Positions 8,377 to 17,867 of a DNA stretch of 64,000 nt are shown here, piece after piece; within the stretch, counting starts at the first letter, position 1, and each line of letters opens with the position of its first letter. The notes beneath the pieces were generated by a model, which was not told where the DNA came from, did not search any database, and saw only the letters and a program-made list of their open reading frames with translations. Source of the DNA: Chryseobacterium luquanense (GTDB lineage Bacteria; Bacteroidota; Bacteroidia; Flavobacteriales; Weeksellaceae). The DNA is taken from NCBI RefSeq assembly GCF_026460945.1, contig NZ_JAOVZV010000020.1:62001-126000 (forward strand). The letters run 5' to 3'. A program made the position numbers and the translations under genes.

Positions 8377-9465
8377 ATGAACGCACTATTAGGAGTACTA
8401 TTTCATTTCCTGGGAGGATTTTCTTCGGGAAGTTTTTATTTACCGTATAAAAAAGTTAAAGGTTGGGAATGGGAAACTTTTTGGTTAATCGGGGGAACCT
8501 TTTCTTGGATTATCGTTCCGCCATTGGCAGCGTTTCTTACTATTCCTGATTTTTGGTCAATCATTCAGAATGAATCTTCATCCATCTTAGGATTAACATT
8601 TTTATTTGGTGCACTTTGGGGAATCGGCGGTTTTATGTACGGTTTGGGAGTTCGATACTTAGGCGTAGCATTAGGAAGCAGTATTATGTTGGGTTTAACG
8701 ATGGTTATCGGTTCACTAGTTCCTTCAATTTATTATGAATTTTCTCCACAAGATGGAAAAGACAATATTGGTTTAATGTTTTCTAGCAGTTGGGGACAGT
8801 TTGTTCTATTAGGACTTCTTGTCTGCGTTGTTGGAATCATCATCAGCGGAAAAGCGGGTGTAATGAAAGACCGAGAACTTCAAACCGATTCTGTTGATCC
8901 GCACGGAATGGAAGTAAAAACAGAATACAAATTTGGTTTAGGTTTAACGGTTGCGATTATTTCAGGAGTTTTAAGTGCTTGTTTTAATTTCGGTCTTGAG
9001 GCTGGAAAACCAATGGCATCCGTAGCCAACGAAGCTTGGAAACTGGCAAATCCTAATCAGGGAGAATTTCTTTTTCAAAATAATGTAACGTATATCGTTG
9101 TACTTTGGGGTGGGATGGCTTCCAATCTTATCGGTTGTCTTTATCTTTCATTTAAAAATAAATCGTACACAGATTACACTAAAAAAAATGTACCAGTTGT
9201 AAAAAATATCATTTTCTGTGCTTTAGCTGGAACAATGTGGTTTTTACAATTTTTCTTCTACGGAATGGGGGAAAGTAAAATGGGGAATGGTCCGAGCTCG
9301 TGGATTCTTCACATGGCATTTATTATTTTGATTGCCAATCTTTGGGGGGTAATTATTAAAGAATGGAAAGGTGTTTCCAAAAAAACGATTACTACAATTT
9401 CTCTAGGAATGTTGGTGATGTTTATATCAATTTTAATTGTAGGATACGGAAATTCATTAAGATAA
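8377..9465 (+). CDS. rhaT: L-rhamnose/proton symporter RhaT
   Basis: The ATG at 8377 is chosen because the protein then begins MNALLGVLFHFLGGFSSGSFY, which matches the start of E. coli RhaT, while the 18 upstream codons would overlap the candidate operator. The 362-residue protein has about ten hydrophobic segments. Family blocks are YLPYKKVKGWEWETFWLIGG, LFGALWGIGGFMYGLGVRYLG, and WFLQFFFYGMGESKMG with SSWILHMAF. RhaT brings L-rhamnose across the inner membrane with protons. It is 3 bp upstream of rhaM, so the two are co-transcribed and translationally close. Assignment is strong: the WETFW, YGLGVRYLG and LQFFFYGMG blocks are all conserved with the E. coli protein. Confidence 0.95.
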   Translation: MNALLGVLFHFLGGFSSGSFYLPYKKVKGWEWETFWLIGGTFSWIIVPPLAAFLTIPDFWSIIQNESSSILGLTFLFGALWGIGGFMYGLGVRYLGVALGSSIMLGLTMVIGSLVPSIYYEFSPQDGKDNIGLMFSSSWGQFVLLGLLVCVVGIIISGKAGVMKDRELQTDSVDPHGMEVKTEYKFGLGLTVAIISGVLSACFNFGLEAGKPMASVANEAWKLANPNQGEFLFQNNVTYIVVLWGGMASNLIGCLYLSFKNKSYTDYTKKNVPVVKNIIFCALAGTMWFLQFFFYGMGESKMGNGPSSWILHMAFIILIANLWGVIIKEWKGVSKKTITTISLGMLVMFISILIVGYGNSLR

Positions 9466-9468
9466 TTA

Positions 9469-9786
9469 ATGATGAAAAGAATTGCATTTAAAATGTTTCT
9501 TCTTAAAGGATTTGAGGAAGAATATAAAAAGCGTCACGCTGAAATCTGGCCTGAACTCGAAGATTTGCTTAAAGAATCGGGAGTGGAAGATTACTCAATC
9601 TTTTTAGACGAAGAAACTCATATTTTATTTGGAGTTTTAAAATGTAGTAATGAAATAAAATATCAAAACCTACCATTGCAACCAATTATGCAGAAATGGT
9701 GGGAATACAACAAAGACATCATGCAAACCAATGAAGACAATTCTCCGAAAAGCATTAGTCTGGAAGAAGTTTTTTATTTAAAATAA
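9469..9786 (+). CDS. rhaM: L-rhamnose mutarotase RhaM
   Basis: A 105-residue member of the RhaM (DUF718) family. It matches E. coli RhaM (104 residues) throughout: KKRHAEIWPELEDLLKESG contains the catalytic His, YSIFLDEETHILFGVL forms the ferredoxin-like core, and KWWEYNKDIM, then NEDNSP and EEVFYLK, end the protein as in E. coli. The enzyme interconverts alpha and beta L-rhamnose so that the isomerase gets its preferred anomer. Two adjacent ATG codons are possible starts; the second puts the catalytic His at position 22, as in E. coli. A terminator follows, so rhaT-rhaM is a two-gene unit. Confidence 0.96.
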   Translation: MMKRIAFKMFLLKGFEEEYKKRHAEIWPELEDLLKESGVEDYSIFLDEETHILFGVLKCSNEIKYQNLPLQPIMQKWWEYNKDIMQTNEDNSPKSISLEEVFYLK

Positions 9787-9863
9787 AGAGAATTTAGGCT
9801 AAAGAATTCTTCTACAATATGAAATTTTATCTTTTTTATCATATAGTTACGAGTTAAAAGCTC

Positions 9864-9893
9864 AAAAGCACTGAGAATTTCAGTGCTTTTTTT
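9864..9893 (+). terminator. rho-independent terminator after rhaM
   Basis: AAAAGCACTG at 9864 and CAGTGCTTTT ending at 9890 form a 10-bp perfect stem with a 7-nt loop, followed by a T run. It separates rhaTM from susCD. Confidence 0.9.
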
Positions 9894-10095
9894 GTTAACT
9901 AAAAATGAACACTGGTAATCGTTTTTGGTTAAAATAATTAAAATATTTTTTCCTTTTAAATTTTAAACAAACCATTATAATAACGTATTTATAATTGAAT
10001 TGATAATTTTTACATTTAATAAGATGTTTTTATATAATTATTTATCATAAATTATGAATTTTATGATGCAGGATATGGCAGGATGCCAGAAGTTT

Positions 10096-10118
10096 TGTAA
10101 CGGTGTACTTTGGTTACA
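10096..10118 (+). promoter_or_regulatory. inverted repeat in the susC leader
   Basis: TGTAAC and GTTACA flank an 11-bp spacer 14 bp before the susC start. The gap 9787-10131 otherwise holds the rhaM terminator, a GGTAATCG half site at 9914-9921 resembling the rhaT motif, and AT-rich DNA. The repeat is short, so an operator or leader hairpin is only a guess. Confidence 0.3.
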
Positions 10119-10131
10119 TAAAAATTAATAT

Positions 10132-13100
10132 ATGTCTTTGATAATTAAACAAAAGAATTTTAAGCCACTCATCGCACCGCTATTTTTGCTTGCGTCGGGC
10201 TTTATGTTCGGGCAAAAAGCACCAAGTGATACTGCTAAAGTAGATACAAAAGATATCGAGGAAGTAGTTGTCATTGGTTACGGTAAAGTAAAAAAATCTG
10301 ATTTAACAGGTTCTGTAGCTTCTGTTTCTGCAAAAGATTTGGCAGCAACACCGGCGATGAATGCTTTACAGGCTTTGCAGGGAAGAGCTTCAGGTTTGAA
10401 TATTATAACTGCGGGTGGAGCTCCAGGTGCAGGTGCAAACGTTACCATTCGTGGTGGTGCATCAATCACACAGGGAACTTCTCCATTATATATTGTAGAT
10501 GGTTTCCAGTTGGATAATGCATTGAATATTATTAATCCAAATGATATCGAAAGTATCGACGTTCTGAAGGGAGCTTCTGCTATCGCAATCTACGGAGCAC
10601 GTGGTTCTAACGGTATTATTGTAATCAAAACTAAAAGCGGTAAAAAGGGTAGAACAACGATTAATTACAACTCTTTTATGATGTTTGATATGCTGTCTAA
10701 AAAAGTAGACATGATTTCAAATACAGAGCAGTTTGTAAAATATCAATATGAGTTTGCGCAGCTTCAAAATAAAATGACGGCTTTTAGCAGTGTTTATGAT
10801 AATGGTTTAGGTTTAGATACACCGGGATATTATCCAGGAGCATTTAACAGAATTACGAATCAATACGCTTCTGCTCCTGCTTTAGATTGGCAGGACAGAA
10901 TGTTGGGTGGAACTGGTTTGACTCAGAATCAAAACTTTAATATTTCCACAGGTAACGAAAAAACGCAGGCATTTATAAGTTATAATTATAATAAACAAGA
11001 TGGTTTATTAAATAATTTTAGCGAAACAAGAAACTCATTGCGTGCCAATATCAATTCAGAATTATACAAAGGAGTAAGAGTCGATTTTAATTCGATGTTT
11101 AATTCAAATTCTACAAATGGAGGTGGAGCTTATGGTGGAATGAAGAAAATCCTTCTTCAGCCAATCACAGGAGGAACACTTTTTACACAGGACCAATTAT
11201 TTAACACACAAACTTTCCCTGATTATTCAAGTTTAGATTCTGGTTTTGATACTGAAAACCCATTTGTAGAGACAAATGCATCGACTTCGAATAACCGCTC
11301 AAGAACGTTTCTTGCCAATGCAGGAATTGAGTTTGATTTCTTGAAAAATTTTACTTTCAGAGTTGCTGGTCAGTACAACTGGAACAACAGTAAGTCTACT
11401 TCATTTTCAGATGAAAATTCAAGAGCATTCCTTACAGATCCTGTTAATACAGGGATCAATGGTAGTATTGGAAACAGTGAATCTTATAGATATCAAATCA
11501 CAAATACTTTAACGTACAACAAAACTTTCGCTGAAAAACATAAAGTTAATGTTTTGGCAGGTTACGAAATTGTGTACTCAGAGTCTGAGAGCAACAGTAT
11601 GAGATTGACCAAATTTCCTTTCCCGAATTTCGGATTAGATGATATTGGTAATGCTTTTGTACAAGAAAAATCTACAGGGCGTTCAAGCAACAGTTTATTG
11701 TCGTATTTCGGACGTGTAAATTATACTTATGATGACCGTTACCTGTTAACAGGAACAATTCGTAGAGATGGTTCTTCGAAATTTGGACCTAGCAATAAAT
11801 GGGGGGTATTTCCTTCTGTAGCTGCAGCTTGGAGAGTTTCTCAGGAAGGTTTCTGGCAAAATTCAAAAATTGTTGACTTCATTAATGATTTAAAATTAAG
11901 ATTTGAATACGGTATTACTGGAAATAACGATATAGGAAATAATTTATTCGTCACAAATTTATCTCTGACAGATTATCCTATAAACAACACTCCGGGAAAT
12001 CCGGCTTATGTACCAAGCTCGAATTTAGGAAATCCAGCACTTCGATGGGAAGAACTAAAAGCGACCAACGTAGGAATGGATCTTGCTTTATTTAACAACA
12101 GAGTGAAATTAACTTCTGAATGGTATAACAATAACGTAAGCGGAATGTTGTTGCAAAGTGTTCTTCCGGTTTCAACAGGATATTCAAGACAATATCAAAA
12201 TATTGGTTCTTTAAGAAATCAAGGATTAGAATTTACTTTGAATACTGTTAACTTCAAATCAGAAAAATTCAGATGGTCAACAGATTTTAATATTTCATTC
12301 AATAAATCTAAAGTAATGTCTCTTGAAGACGGACAAACCAACAGAACATTCAGTGTAGGTGGAAACAGAACCGGTTCTGTGACTTATTATGCTACTGTTG
12401 GTGAGCAATTGGGAGATATGTATGGATATGTTTATCAAGGAGTTTATACAACTGAAGATTTCATTCAAAATTCAAATGGAACATTTAGTTTAAAACCTGG
12501 AGTTGTAAAACCAGCGACAGGAACAGCCAGACCTGGAGATATGAAATTTGCCGCAGATAATGAAGCGGGAGATCAGTTCACAAGAAAAATGCAGAAAATA
12601 GGAAATGGTACTCCAGATTTTATTGGAGGTATCAGTAATAATTTCTCTTACAAAGGTTTCGACATGGCTGTATTTATGAAATTCAGTGTAGGAAATGATA
12701 TTTATAATGCTACAAAGCACAGTTTGAGTCCGTATGCATTTAATCAAAACGTTCCTGAAGAATTTGGTAATTATTACCGCTTAATTGATCCTAATACAGG
12801 ATTAATCACAAACAACCTTGCACGATTAAAAGAATTGAATCCAGATGAAAATTCTCGTCTTTGGAGCTTAGGAACTACTAATTCTCAAAATATTACGTAT
12901 CCTTCATCTTATTATGTGGAAGATGGTTCTTATCTGAGAATTGCTCAGGTAACATTAGGTTATAGCTTCGCAAAAGAATTTCTTCAGCATGTGAAATTAA
13001 CCAATGCTCGTATTTATTTCACAGTAAATAATTTGGCTACAATTACAGGGTATTCTGGTTATGATCCTGAAGTTTCTGCGGCTAGTGGTGTTGCTGTTAC

Positions 13101-13170
13101 ACCAGGATTTGACAGCTCAACTTATCCACGTTCAAGAAGTTATGTTCTTGGAATTAATTTAACTTTCTAA
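10132..13170 (+). CDS. SusC/RagA-family TonB-dependent outer-membrane transporter
   Basis: The 1012-residue protein has a signal region (APLFLLASGFMFGQ), then DIEEVVVIGYGKVKKSDLTG, the standard start of a SusC plug. The plug continues with LQGRASGLNI, VTIRGGASI, SPLYIVDGFQLD and GASAIAIYGARGSNGIIVIKTK. The remainder is a 22-strand beta-barrel ending with a typical aromatic-terminated strand (SYVLGINLTF). The carboxypeptidase-D-regulatory-like domain that usually lies between signal peptide and plug in SusC proteins is absent: only about 20 residues separate the signal peptide from the plug. It imports oligosaccharides, here presumably rhamnogalacturonan pieces, powered by TonB. The SusD partner starts 20 bp downstream. 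Confidence 0.93.
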   Translation: MSLIIKQKNFKPLIAPLFLLASGFMFGQKAPSDTAKVDTKDIEEVVVIGYGKVKKSDLTGSVASVSAKDLAATPAMNALQALQGRASGLNIITAGGAPGAGANVTIRGGASITQGTSPLYIVDGFQLDNALNIINPNDIESIDVLKGASAIAIYGARGSNGIIVIKTKSGKKGRTTINYNSFMMFDMLSKKVDMISNTEQFVKYQYEFAQLQNKMTAFSSVYDNGLGLDTPGYYPGAFNRITNQYASAPALDWQDRMLGGTGLTQNQNFNISTGNEKTQAFISYNYNKQDGLLNNFSETRNSLRANINSELYKGVRVDFNSMFNSNSTNGGGAYGGMKKILLQPITGGTLFTQDQLFNTQTFPDYSSLDSGFDTENPFVETNASTSNNRSRTFLANAGIEFDFLKNFTFRVAGQYNWNNSKSTSFSDENSRAFLTDPVNTGINGSIGNSESYRYQITNTLTYNKTFAEKHKVNVLAGYEIVYSESESNSMRLTKFPFPNFGLDDIGNAFVQEKSTGRSSNSLLSYFGRVNYTYDDRYLLTGTIRRDGSSKFGPSNKWGVFPSVAAAWRVSQEGFWQNSKIVDFINDLKLRFEYGITGNNDIGNNLFVTNLSLTDYPINNTPGNPAYVPSSNLGNPALRWEELKATNVGMDLALFNNRVKLTSEWYNNNVSGMLLQSVLPVSTGYSRQYQNIGSLRNQGLEFTLNTVNFKSEKFRWSTDFNISFNKSKVMSLEDGQTNRTFSVGGNRTGSVTYYATVGEQLGDMYGYVYQGVYTTEDFIQNSNGTFSLKPGVVKPATGTARPGDMKFAADNEAGDQFTRKMQKIGNGTPDFIGGISNNFSYKGFDMAVFMKFSVGNDIYNATKHSLSPYAFNQNVPEEFGNYYRLIDPNTGLITNNLARLKELNPDENSRLWSLGTTNSQNITYPSSYYVEDGSYLRIAQVTLGYSFAKEFLQHVKLTNARIYFTVNNLATITGYSGYDPEVSAASGVAVTPGFDSSTYPRSRSYVLGINLTF

Positions 13171-13190
13171 TTAATTAAATTTTTTGAATC

Positions 13191-15275
13191 ATGAAAAAAT
13201 CTAATAATAAATTAAGACTTCTAAGAAGATTAATAATTATACCGTCTTTAATTATTGCAACTCAGGCTATCAACTCATGTAATGATGATTTTTTAGATCA
13301 GCCTGGATATAATGTTGCTGATACAGAATCTGTATTTTCAGATCTTGTCACTGCAGATATGTTTGTTCAGGGATGTTACAGAAGCTTAGTTCCTACAGAA
13401 ATGTATTATCAGTTGGGAGCAGGTGATACCGTAACTCATTCAAGTGAAGATGGTTCTACCAATAATTCAAAATATAATATTTGTAATTATCAGTATGATG
13501 CTTATACACCAAATACACTTACCGGAATCTATGCAGCAATGTATGCTTCTATTGAAAGAACGAATATTGCAATAAGTAGGTTGGGACAAATGCCTGCAAG
13601 TGCAAAACGTGATGCCTTATTGGGCGAAGTTAAAGCGATTCGTGCATTTTGTTATTATAATTTAATCAGAGTTTATGGTGATGTTCCAGCTGTTTGGTCA
13701 CCACTTGTAGAACTTGATCCGAATGATCCAAGCACTTTATATCCAAAACGTGCTTCAAGAGATGAGATTTACGATCGTATTATTGCAGATCTTCAGGAAT
13801 CAATTAGCGCAATGCCAACTCTAGGGCAACCTGGCTTTCCTACTACAGAAAGATTAACAAAACCTGCAGCAAACGCTTTATTAGCAAGAATTGCTTTATA
13901 TGCAGCCGGATATTCTCTTCGCTGGCCGCTGAATACTTCAACGCCTGGAACAATGTCTCGCCGTCCAGATAATGCAAGAGTTCAGCAACTTTATCAAATC
14001 GCAGATGCTGCTGCTGCTGCTGTCATTAATGGTGGAGGGCACTCATTAATGCAGGCTTCGGGAGGAAAAAGTGGTTTTGAAAGTCTTTGGTTTAATTTCT
14101 GTCGTAGAAATTTGTCATCTGTTAATAACGAAATCATGTGGCAAATTGCTCAGTATGGTGCCAATACCAATGGAGCATTCGGAGTATATGCGCATCCTGG
14201 TACTCGGGGTGGAACTTATGGCTCTCGTAAAGCATTGCAATTTATGCTACCTACTTACTATTTATCTTTCGCACCAGGAGATACAAGAAGAGATGTTACT
14301 TGTACATCTTACAGTATTTATTTCTTAAATGCAGGTGCAGCAACAGATACTTATGTTGATGTAGGAACTACATTTTCATGTATTATGCAAGGGAAGTTCA
14401 GAATTGGATGGTGTGTAGAACCACAGGCAGCAGATGCAAGAAACCTAAATGTTCCGTTGATCAGATATGCAGATGTATTGTTGATGTATGCTGAAACTCA
14501 AAATTACTTAAACGGAGGACCTACAGCTCAAGCTATATCTGCATTAACGCAAGTGAGAACTCGTGCAGGAATTGGTTCAATGGCGATTCCAAGCGGTCAA
14601 GCTGCTTTCGAACAGGCTTTAGTTCAGGAACGTAAATGGGAATTCGGAGGAGAATTTATGCTTCGTACAGATTTAATCAGAATGAATAAGCTAGAAAGCG
14701 AAATCAACTCTACAAGACAGGCAATGAAAAACTTATCAGACAAAACAGGTGCTTATGCAAATACTCCTGCAATTCGTTTGTATAAATTCCATAAAAATGC
14801 ACAGGTTTATGGTGATCCATTCCTTGCAGTAACTTATATTGATATTACTAACCCTGCACAAATTGCCACAGTTTCTAATATTCCTGTAAATGGAACTGCT
14901 GCTGCTATAGCTACATATCAAACAGCTTTGAGAGGTGTAGCAACAGCAAATGGGCAAACTACAGTAGCAACTGATTTATGGTATCCAGTTAATATGTTCC
15001 AGGCATATACAAGTACTTTTAATGCAAATGCAAGAAGAACTGTAGGATTTAGTACTGGGGCAGTTAATACATTACAAATCGGAAATATTATTTATACAAA
15101 ACCAACAGGTTCAGCAGAAAACGGTGGAACTTATCCAAATTGGATTCAAGGTGGTGGAGACGGTCTTTTCTATGGATTTGTACCAAATAAAACAGAACTA
15201 CTACCTTTCGCAGCACAATCTGCAGGTCACCCAATGATTGATAACCCGAATCTTACTCAGCTTCCTGGTTACTAA
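13191..15275 (+). CDS. SusD/RagB-family surface glycan-binding lipoprotein
   Basis: The protein has a lipobox-type signal (LIIATQAINSC) with Cys near residue 30, followed by NDDFLDQPGYN, the usual SusD start. Helical repeat regions typical of SusD include AKRDALLGEVKAIRAFCYYN followed by LIRVYGDVPAVW, and NVPLIRYADVLLMYAETQNY near the C-terminal third. SusD forms a lid over the SusC barrel and binds the glycan. At 694 residues it is on the long side for the family, with several Ala/Thr-rich loops (for example ADAAAAAVINGGG). Pairing with the preceding susC gene and its place between rhamnose genes point to rhamnogalacturonan fragments as ligand. Confidence 0.92.
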   Translation: MKKSNNKLRLLRRLIIIPSLIIATQAINSCNDDFLDQPGYNVADTESVFSDLVTADMFVQGCYRSLVPTEMYYQLGAGDTVTHSSEDGSTNNSKYNICNYQYDAYTPNTLTGIYAAMYASIERTNIAISRLGQMPASAKRDALLGEVKAIRAFCYYNLIRVYGDVPAVWSPLVELDPNDPSTLYPKRASRDEIYDRIIADLQESISAMPTLGQPGFPTTERLTKPAANALLARIALYAAGYSLRWPLNTSTPGTMSRRPDNARVQQLYQIADAAAAAVINGGGHSLMQASGGKSGFESLWFNFCRRNLSSVNNEIMWQIAQYGANTNGAFGVYAHPGTRGGTYGSRKALQFMLPTYYLSFAPGDTRRDVTCTSYSIYFLNAGAATDTYVDVGTTFSCIMQGKFRIGWCVEPQAADARNLNVPLIRYADVLLMYAETQNYLNGGPTAQAISALTQVRTRAGIGSMAIPSGQAAFEQALVQERKWEFGGEFMLRTDLIRMNKLESEINSTRQAMKNLSDKTGAYANTPAIRLYKFHKNAQVYGDPFLAVTYIDITNPAQIATVSNIPVNGTAAAIATYQTALRGVATANGQTTVATDLWYPVNMFQAYTSTFNANARRTVGFSTGAVNTLQIGNIIYTKPTGSAENGGTYPNWIQGGGDGLFYGFVPNKTELLPFAAQSAGHPMIDNPNLTQLPGY

Positions 15276-15299
15276 TTATTTATAATTTTAACATTCATA

Positions 15300-15369
15300 T
15301 TAAACATTAAGAATTTTTAAAGAATTGTGGTTTTCAATCATCAGTTTTTTAGATTTTCTTAATGTTTAA
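15300..15369. repeat. 14-bp perfect inverted repeat after susD
   Basis: TTAAACATTAAGAA (15300-15313) and TTCTTAATGTTTAA (15356-15369) are exact reverse complements with a 42-bp loop rich in T runs. It lies 25 bp after the susD stop and could act as a terminator or as a transcript-end stabiliser. It is not a classic U-tract terminator. Confidence 0.55.
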
Positions 15370-15562
15370 ATTTTTTAAACGACACTTAATCACAAATTAT
15401 TAATCATAAAACTCAATAAATTCACTAAATGACAATTTTATTTCGATAAAAATAAAACGTTAAATTATCTTTAAATAAAGCATTTAGCAGTATAGTACGG
15501 GATGCTGAAAAAAGGATAAGAATTTAAATTTGAGTAAAATTCAGAAAAACAAAAGAAAACAA

Positions 15563-17665
15563 ATGGAAAACGTAAAAACATTTAAATATGTAGATTATTT
15601 ATGGGATGAAGAAAAAGCAGCATCATTTGGCGACGACCAGGTGGCTTTATTTTTATACCGTTCAAACATATTAGGAGCAGACCTTAGAATTACCAATTAT
15701 GGTGGTGGTAACACAAGTTGCAAAACCATCGAAAAAGATCCTTTGACTAATGAGGAAGTTGAAGTAATGTGGGTAAAAGGTTCAGGTGGAGACATCGGAA
15801 CACTTACAAGAAAAGGAATCGCCGGATTATATACGGAAAGATTAAGAAATCTTAAAAATGTTTACGGAGGTCTTGCAGACGAAGACAGAATGGTAGGTTT
15901 ATTTGACCACTGTATTTTCGATCTTGAAAGCAAAGCACCTTCTATTGATACGCCTTTGCATGGCTTGCTTCCATTTAAACATATTGATCACCTTCACCCG
16001 GATGCATTAATTGCTGTAGCTGCCGCTAAAAACAGCGAAGCAATTACCAAAGAAATCTGGGGAGATACAATGGGCTGGGTTCCATGGCAGCGTCCCGGTT
16101 TTGACTTAGGTTTACAGCTGGAAAAATGTTTAGCCGATAATCCGGGAATCAGAGGAATCGTTTTAGGAAGCCACGGTTTATTCACTTGGGGAGAAACTTC
16201 TTACGAATCTTACATGAACAGTCTGGAGGTAATCGAAATGGCTTCTGAATATATCGCTAAAAAAATTGAAGAAAACGGACAGGTTTTTGGCGGACAGAAA
16301 GTAGAATCTCTTCCTGCTGACGAACGTAAAAACAAAGCTGCTCAGATTATGCCTTTGTTGAGAGGTTTAGCTTCTTCCGAAAACAGAATGGTCGGTCATT
16401 TCACAGACAGCGATGTTGTTTTGGAATACATCAACAGCAATGATTTGGAAAGACTCGCTCCAATGGGAACGTCTTGCCCAGATCACTTCTTAAGAACAAA
16501 GATTCAACCGTTAGTGTTGACTTTAGATAAAAATGAAGATTTAAGCGATTCTAAAGCTATTTTAGAAAAACTAAATCCACTTTTCGAACAGTACAGACAG
16601 GAATACAAAGACTATTATGAAACCTGTAAACATCCAAACAGCCCTGCAATGCGTGACCCGAATCCGGTGATCATCATCTACCCGGGAGTGGGAATGTTCA
16701 GTTTCTCAAAAGATAAGCAGACAACGCGTGTTGCGAATGAATTTTACGTAAATGCAATCAACGTAATGCGTGGCGCAGAAGCAATTTCTGAATATACCTC
16801 TCTGCCAAGACAGGAAGCATTCGACATCGAATACTGGTTATTGGAAGAAGCGAAATTGCAGAGAATGCCAAAAGAAAAACCATTGTCAAGAAAAGTTGCG
16901 ATCGTAACCGGAGCAGGAGGTGGAATCGGACAGGCTATCGCTGACAAAATGCTTCAGGAAGGTGCTGTTGTAGTTTATACAGATCTTAATCAGGAAGCTG
17001 TGGAAGCTGTTACTGCAAAGTATAACAAAGATCAGGCAGTATCTGTTCCGTGTGATGTGACGAATGAAGAATCTATTGCCAATGCCTTTAAAGAAGCTGT
17101 TTTAGCTTTCGGTGGAGTAGATATCATCGTTCATTCTGCAGGTTTGGCTATTTCTAAATCTTTAGAAGATACAACAACTAAAGACTGGGAATTACTTGAA
17201 AATGTATTGGTAAAAGGTCAGTTTTTGATGGCTAAAAGCGGTACTGAAATCATGAAAAAGCAAAATTTAGGTGGTGACATCGTTAATATTGCAAGTAAAA
17301 ACGGATTGGTTGCAGGACCAAACAACGTAGCTTACGGAACTGCAAAAGCAGCTCAGCAGCACATGACAAGATTATTGGCAGCAGAATTGGCACCTGATAA
17401 AATCCGTGTGAATGTGGTGAACCCGGATGGTGTTATCGTTGGAAGCAAAATCTGGGAAGGTTCTTGGGCAGAAGGTCGTGCAAAAGCAAACGGAATTTCT
17501 GTAGAAGAATTACCGGCATTTTATGCAAAAAGAAATTTGCTAAACGAAATTATCCTTCCTGAAGATATCGCAAACGGAGTTTTCGCTTGTGTTGCTATTT
17601 TAGATAAAACAACAGGAAATATCATCAATGTAGATGGCGGAATGGCGAATGCTTTCCCAAGATAA
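15563..17665 (+). CDS. rhaEW: bifunctional L-rhamnulose-1-phosphate aldolase / L-lactaldehyde dehydrogenase
   Basis: The ATG at 15563 is preferred over a TTG 33 bp upstream, because it starts the conserved N-terminus (MENVKTFKYVDYLWDEEKA). The 700-residue protein has a class II aldolase domain in the first ~400 residues, with TNYGGGNTSCK, the metal-binding block HIDHLHPDALIAVA, and GLFTWGETSYE. A short-chain dehydrogenase domain begins near residue 450 (VTGAGGGIGQAIADKML), with catalytic YGTAKAAQ and NIASKNG. Known RhaEW enzymes split rhamnulose-1-phosphate into dihydroxyacetone phosphate and L-lactaldehyde and oxidise the latter to L-lactate, which fits the flavoenzyme encoded further on. 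Cytosolic. Confidence 0.93.
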   Translation: MENVKTFKYVDYLWDEEKAASFGDDQVALFLYRSNILGADLRITNYGGGNTSCKTIEKDPLTNEEVEVMWVKGSGGDIGTLTRKGIAGLYTERLRNLKNVYGGLADEDRMVGLFDHCIFDLESKAPSIDTPLHGLLPFKHIDHLHPDALIAVAAAKNSEAITKEIWGDTMGWVPWQRPGFDLGLQLEKCLADNPGIRGIVLGSHGLFTWGETSYESYMNSLEVIEMASEYIAKKIEENGQVFGGQKVESLPADERKNKAAQIMPLLRGLASSENRMVGHFTDSDVVLEYINSNDLERLAPMGTSCPDHFLRTKIQPLVLTLDKNEDLSDSKAILEKLNPLFEQYRQEYKDYYETCKHPNSPAMRDPNPVIIIYPGVGMFSFSKDKQTTRVANEFYVNAINVMRGAEAISEYTSLPRQEAFDIEYWLLEEAKLQRMPKEKPLSRKVAIVTGAGGGIGQAIADKMLQEGAVVVYTDLNQEAVEAVTAKYNKDQAVSVPCDVTNEESIANAFKEAVLAFGGVDIIVHSAGLAISKSLEDTTTKDWELLENVLVKGQFLMAKSGTEIMKKQNLGGDIVNIASKNGLVAGPNNVAYGTAKAAQQHMTRLLAAELAPDKIRVNVVNPDGVIVGSKIWEGSWAEGRAKANGISVEELPAFYAKRNLLNEIILPEDIANGVFACVAILDKTTGNIINVDGGMANAFPR

Positions 17666-17674
17666 TATTAAAAA

Positions 17675-17848
17675 TTTAACCACAAAAGGCACAAAAGTTT
17701 ATTAAAGTTATTATTCGGATTCTGAAAAGATCAAATAAGGATTACCGAAATTTGTTGAATTGAAAAGACAAGGCTTATTTGAACATTAATGCGCAAAACA
17801 TTAAAGCTAGAAATTTTCAGGAAAGCTTTTGTGACTTTTGTGGTAAAA
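17675..17848. repeat. MITE-like element with ~20-bp terminal inverted repeats
   Basis: The left end contains ACCACAAAAGGCACAAAAG (17679-17697); the right end CTTTTGTGACTTTTGTGGT (17826-17844) is its reverse complement with one mismatch. The 130-bp centre holds no gene. The 23-nt left end is identical to that at 5855. It separates rhaEW from rhaI and supplies the rhaI leader. Confidence 0.75.
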
Positions 17849-17867
17849 ATAAATTTAAAAATAAATC

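Noticed and set aside
15530..15562. TTG start for RhaEW
   Set aside because: An ATG 33 bp downstream gives the conserved start; the added residues are a lysine-rich leader.
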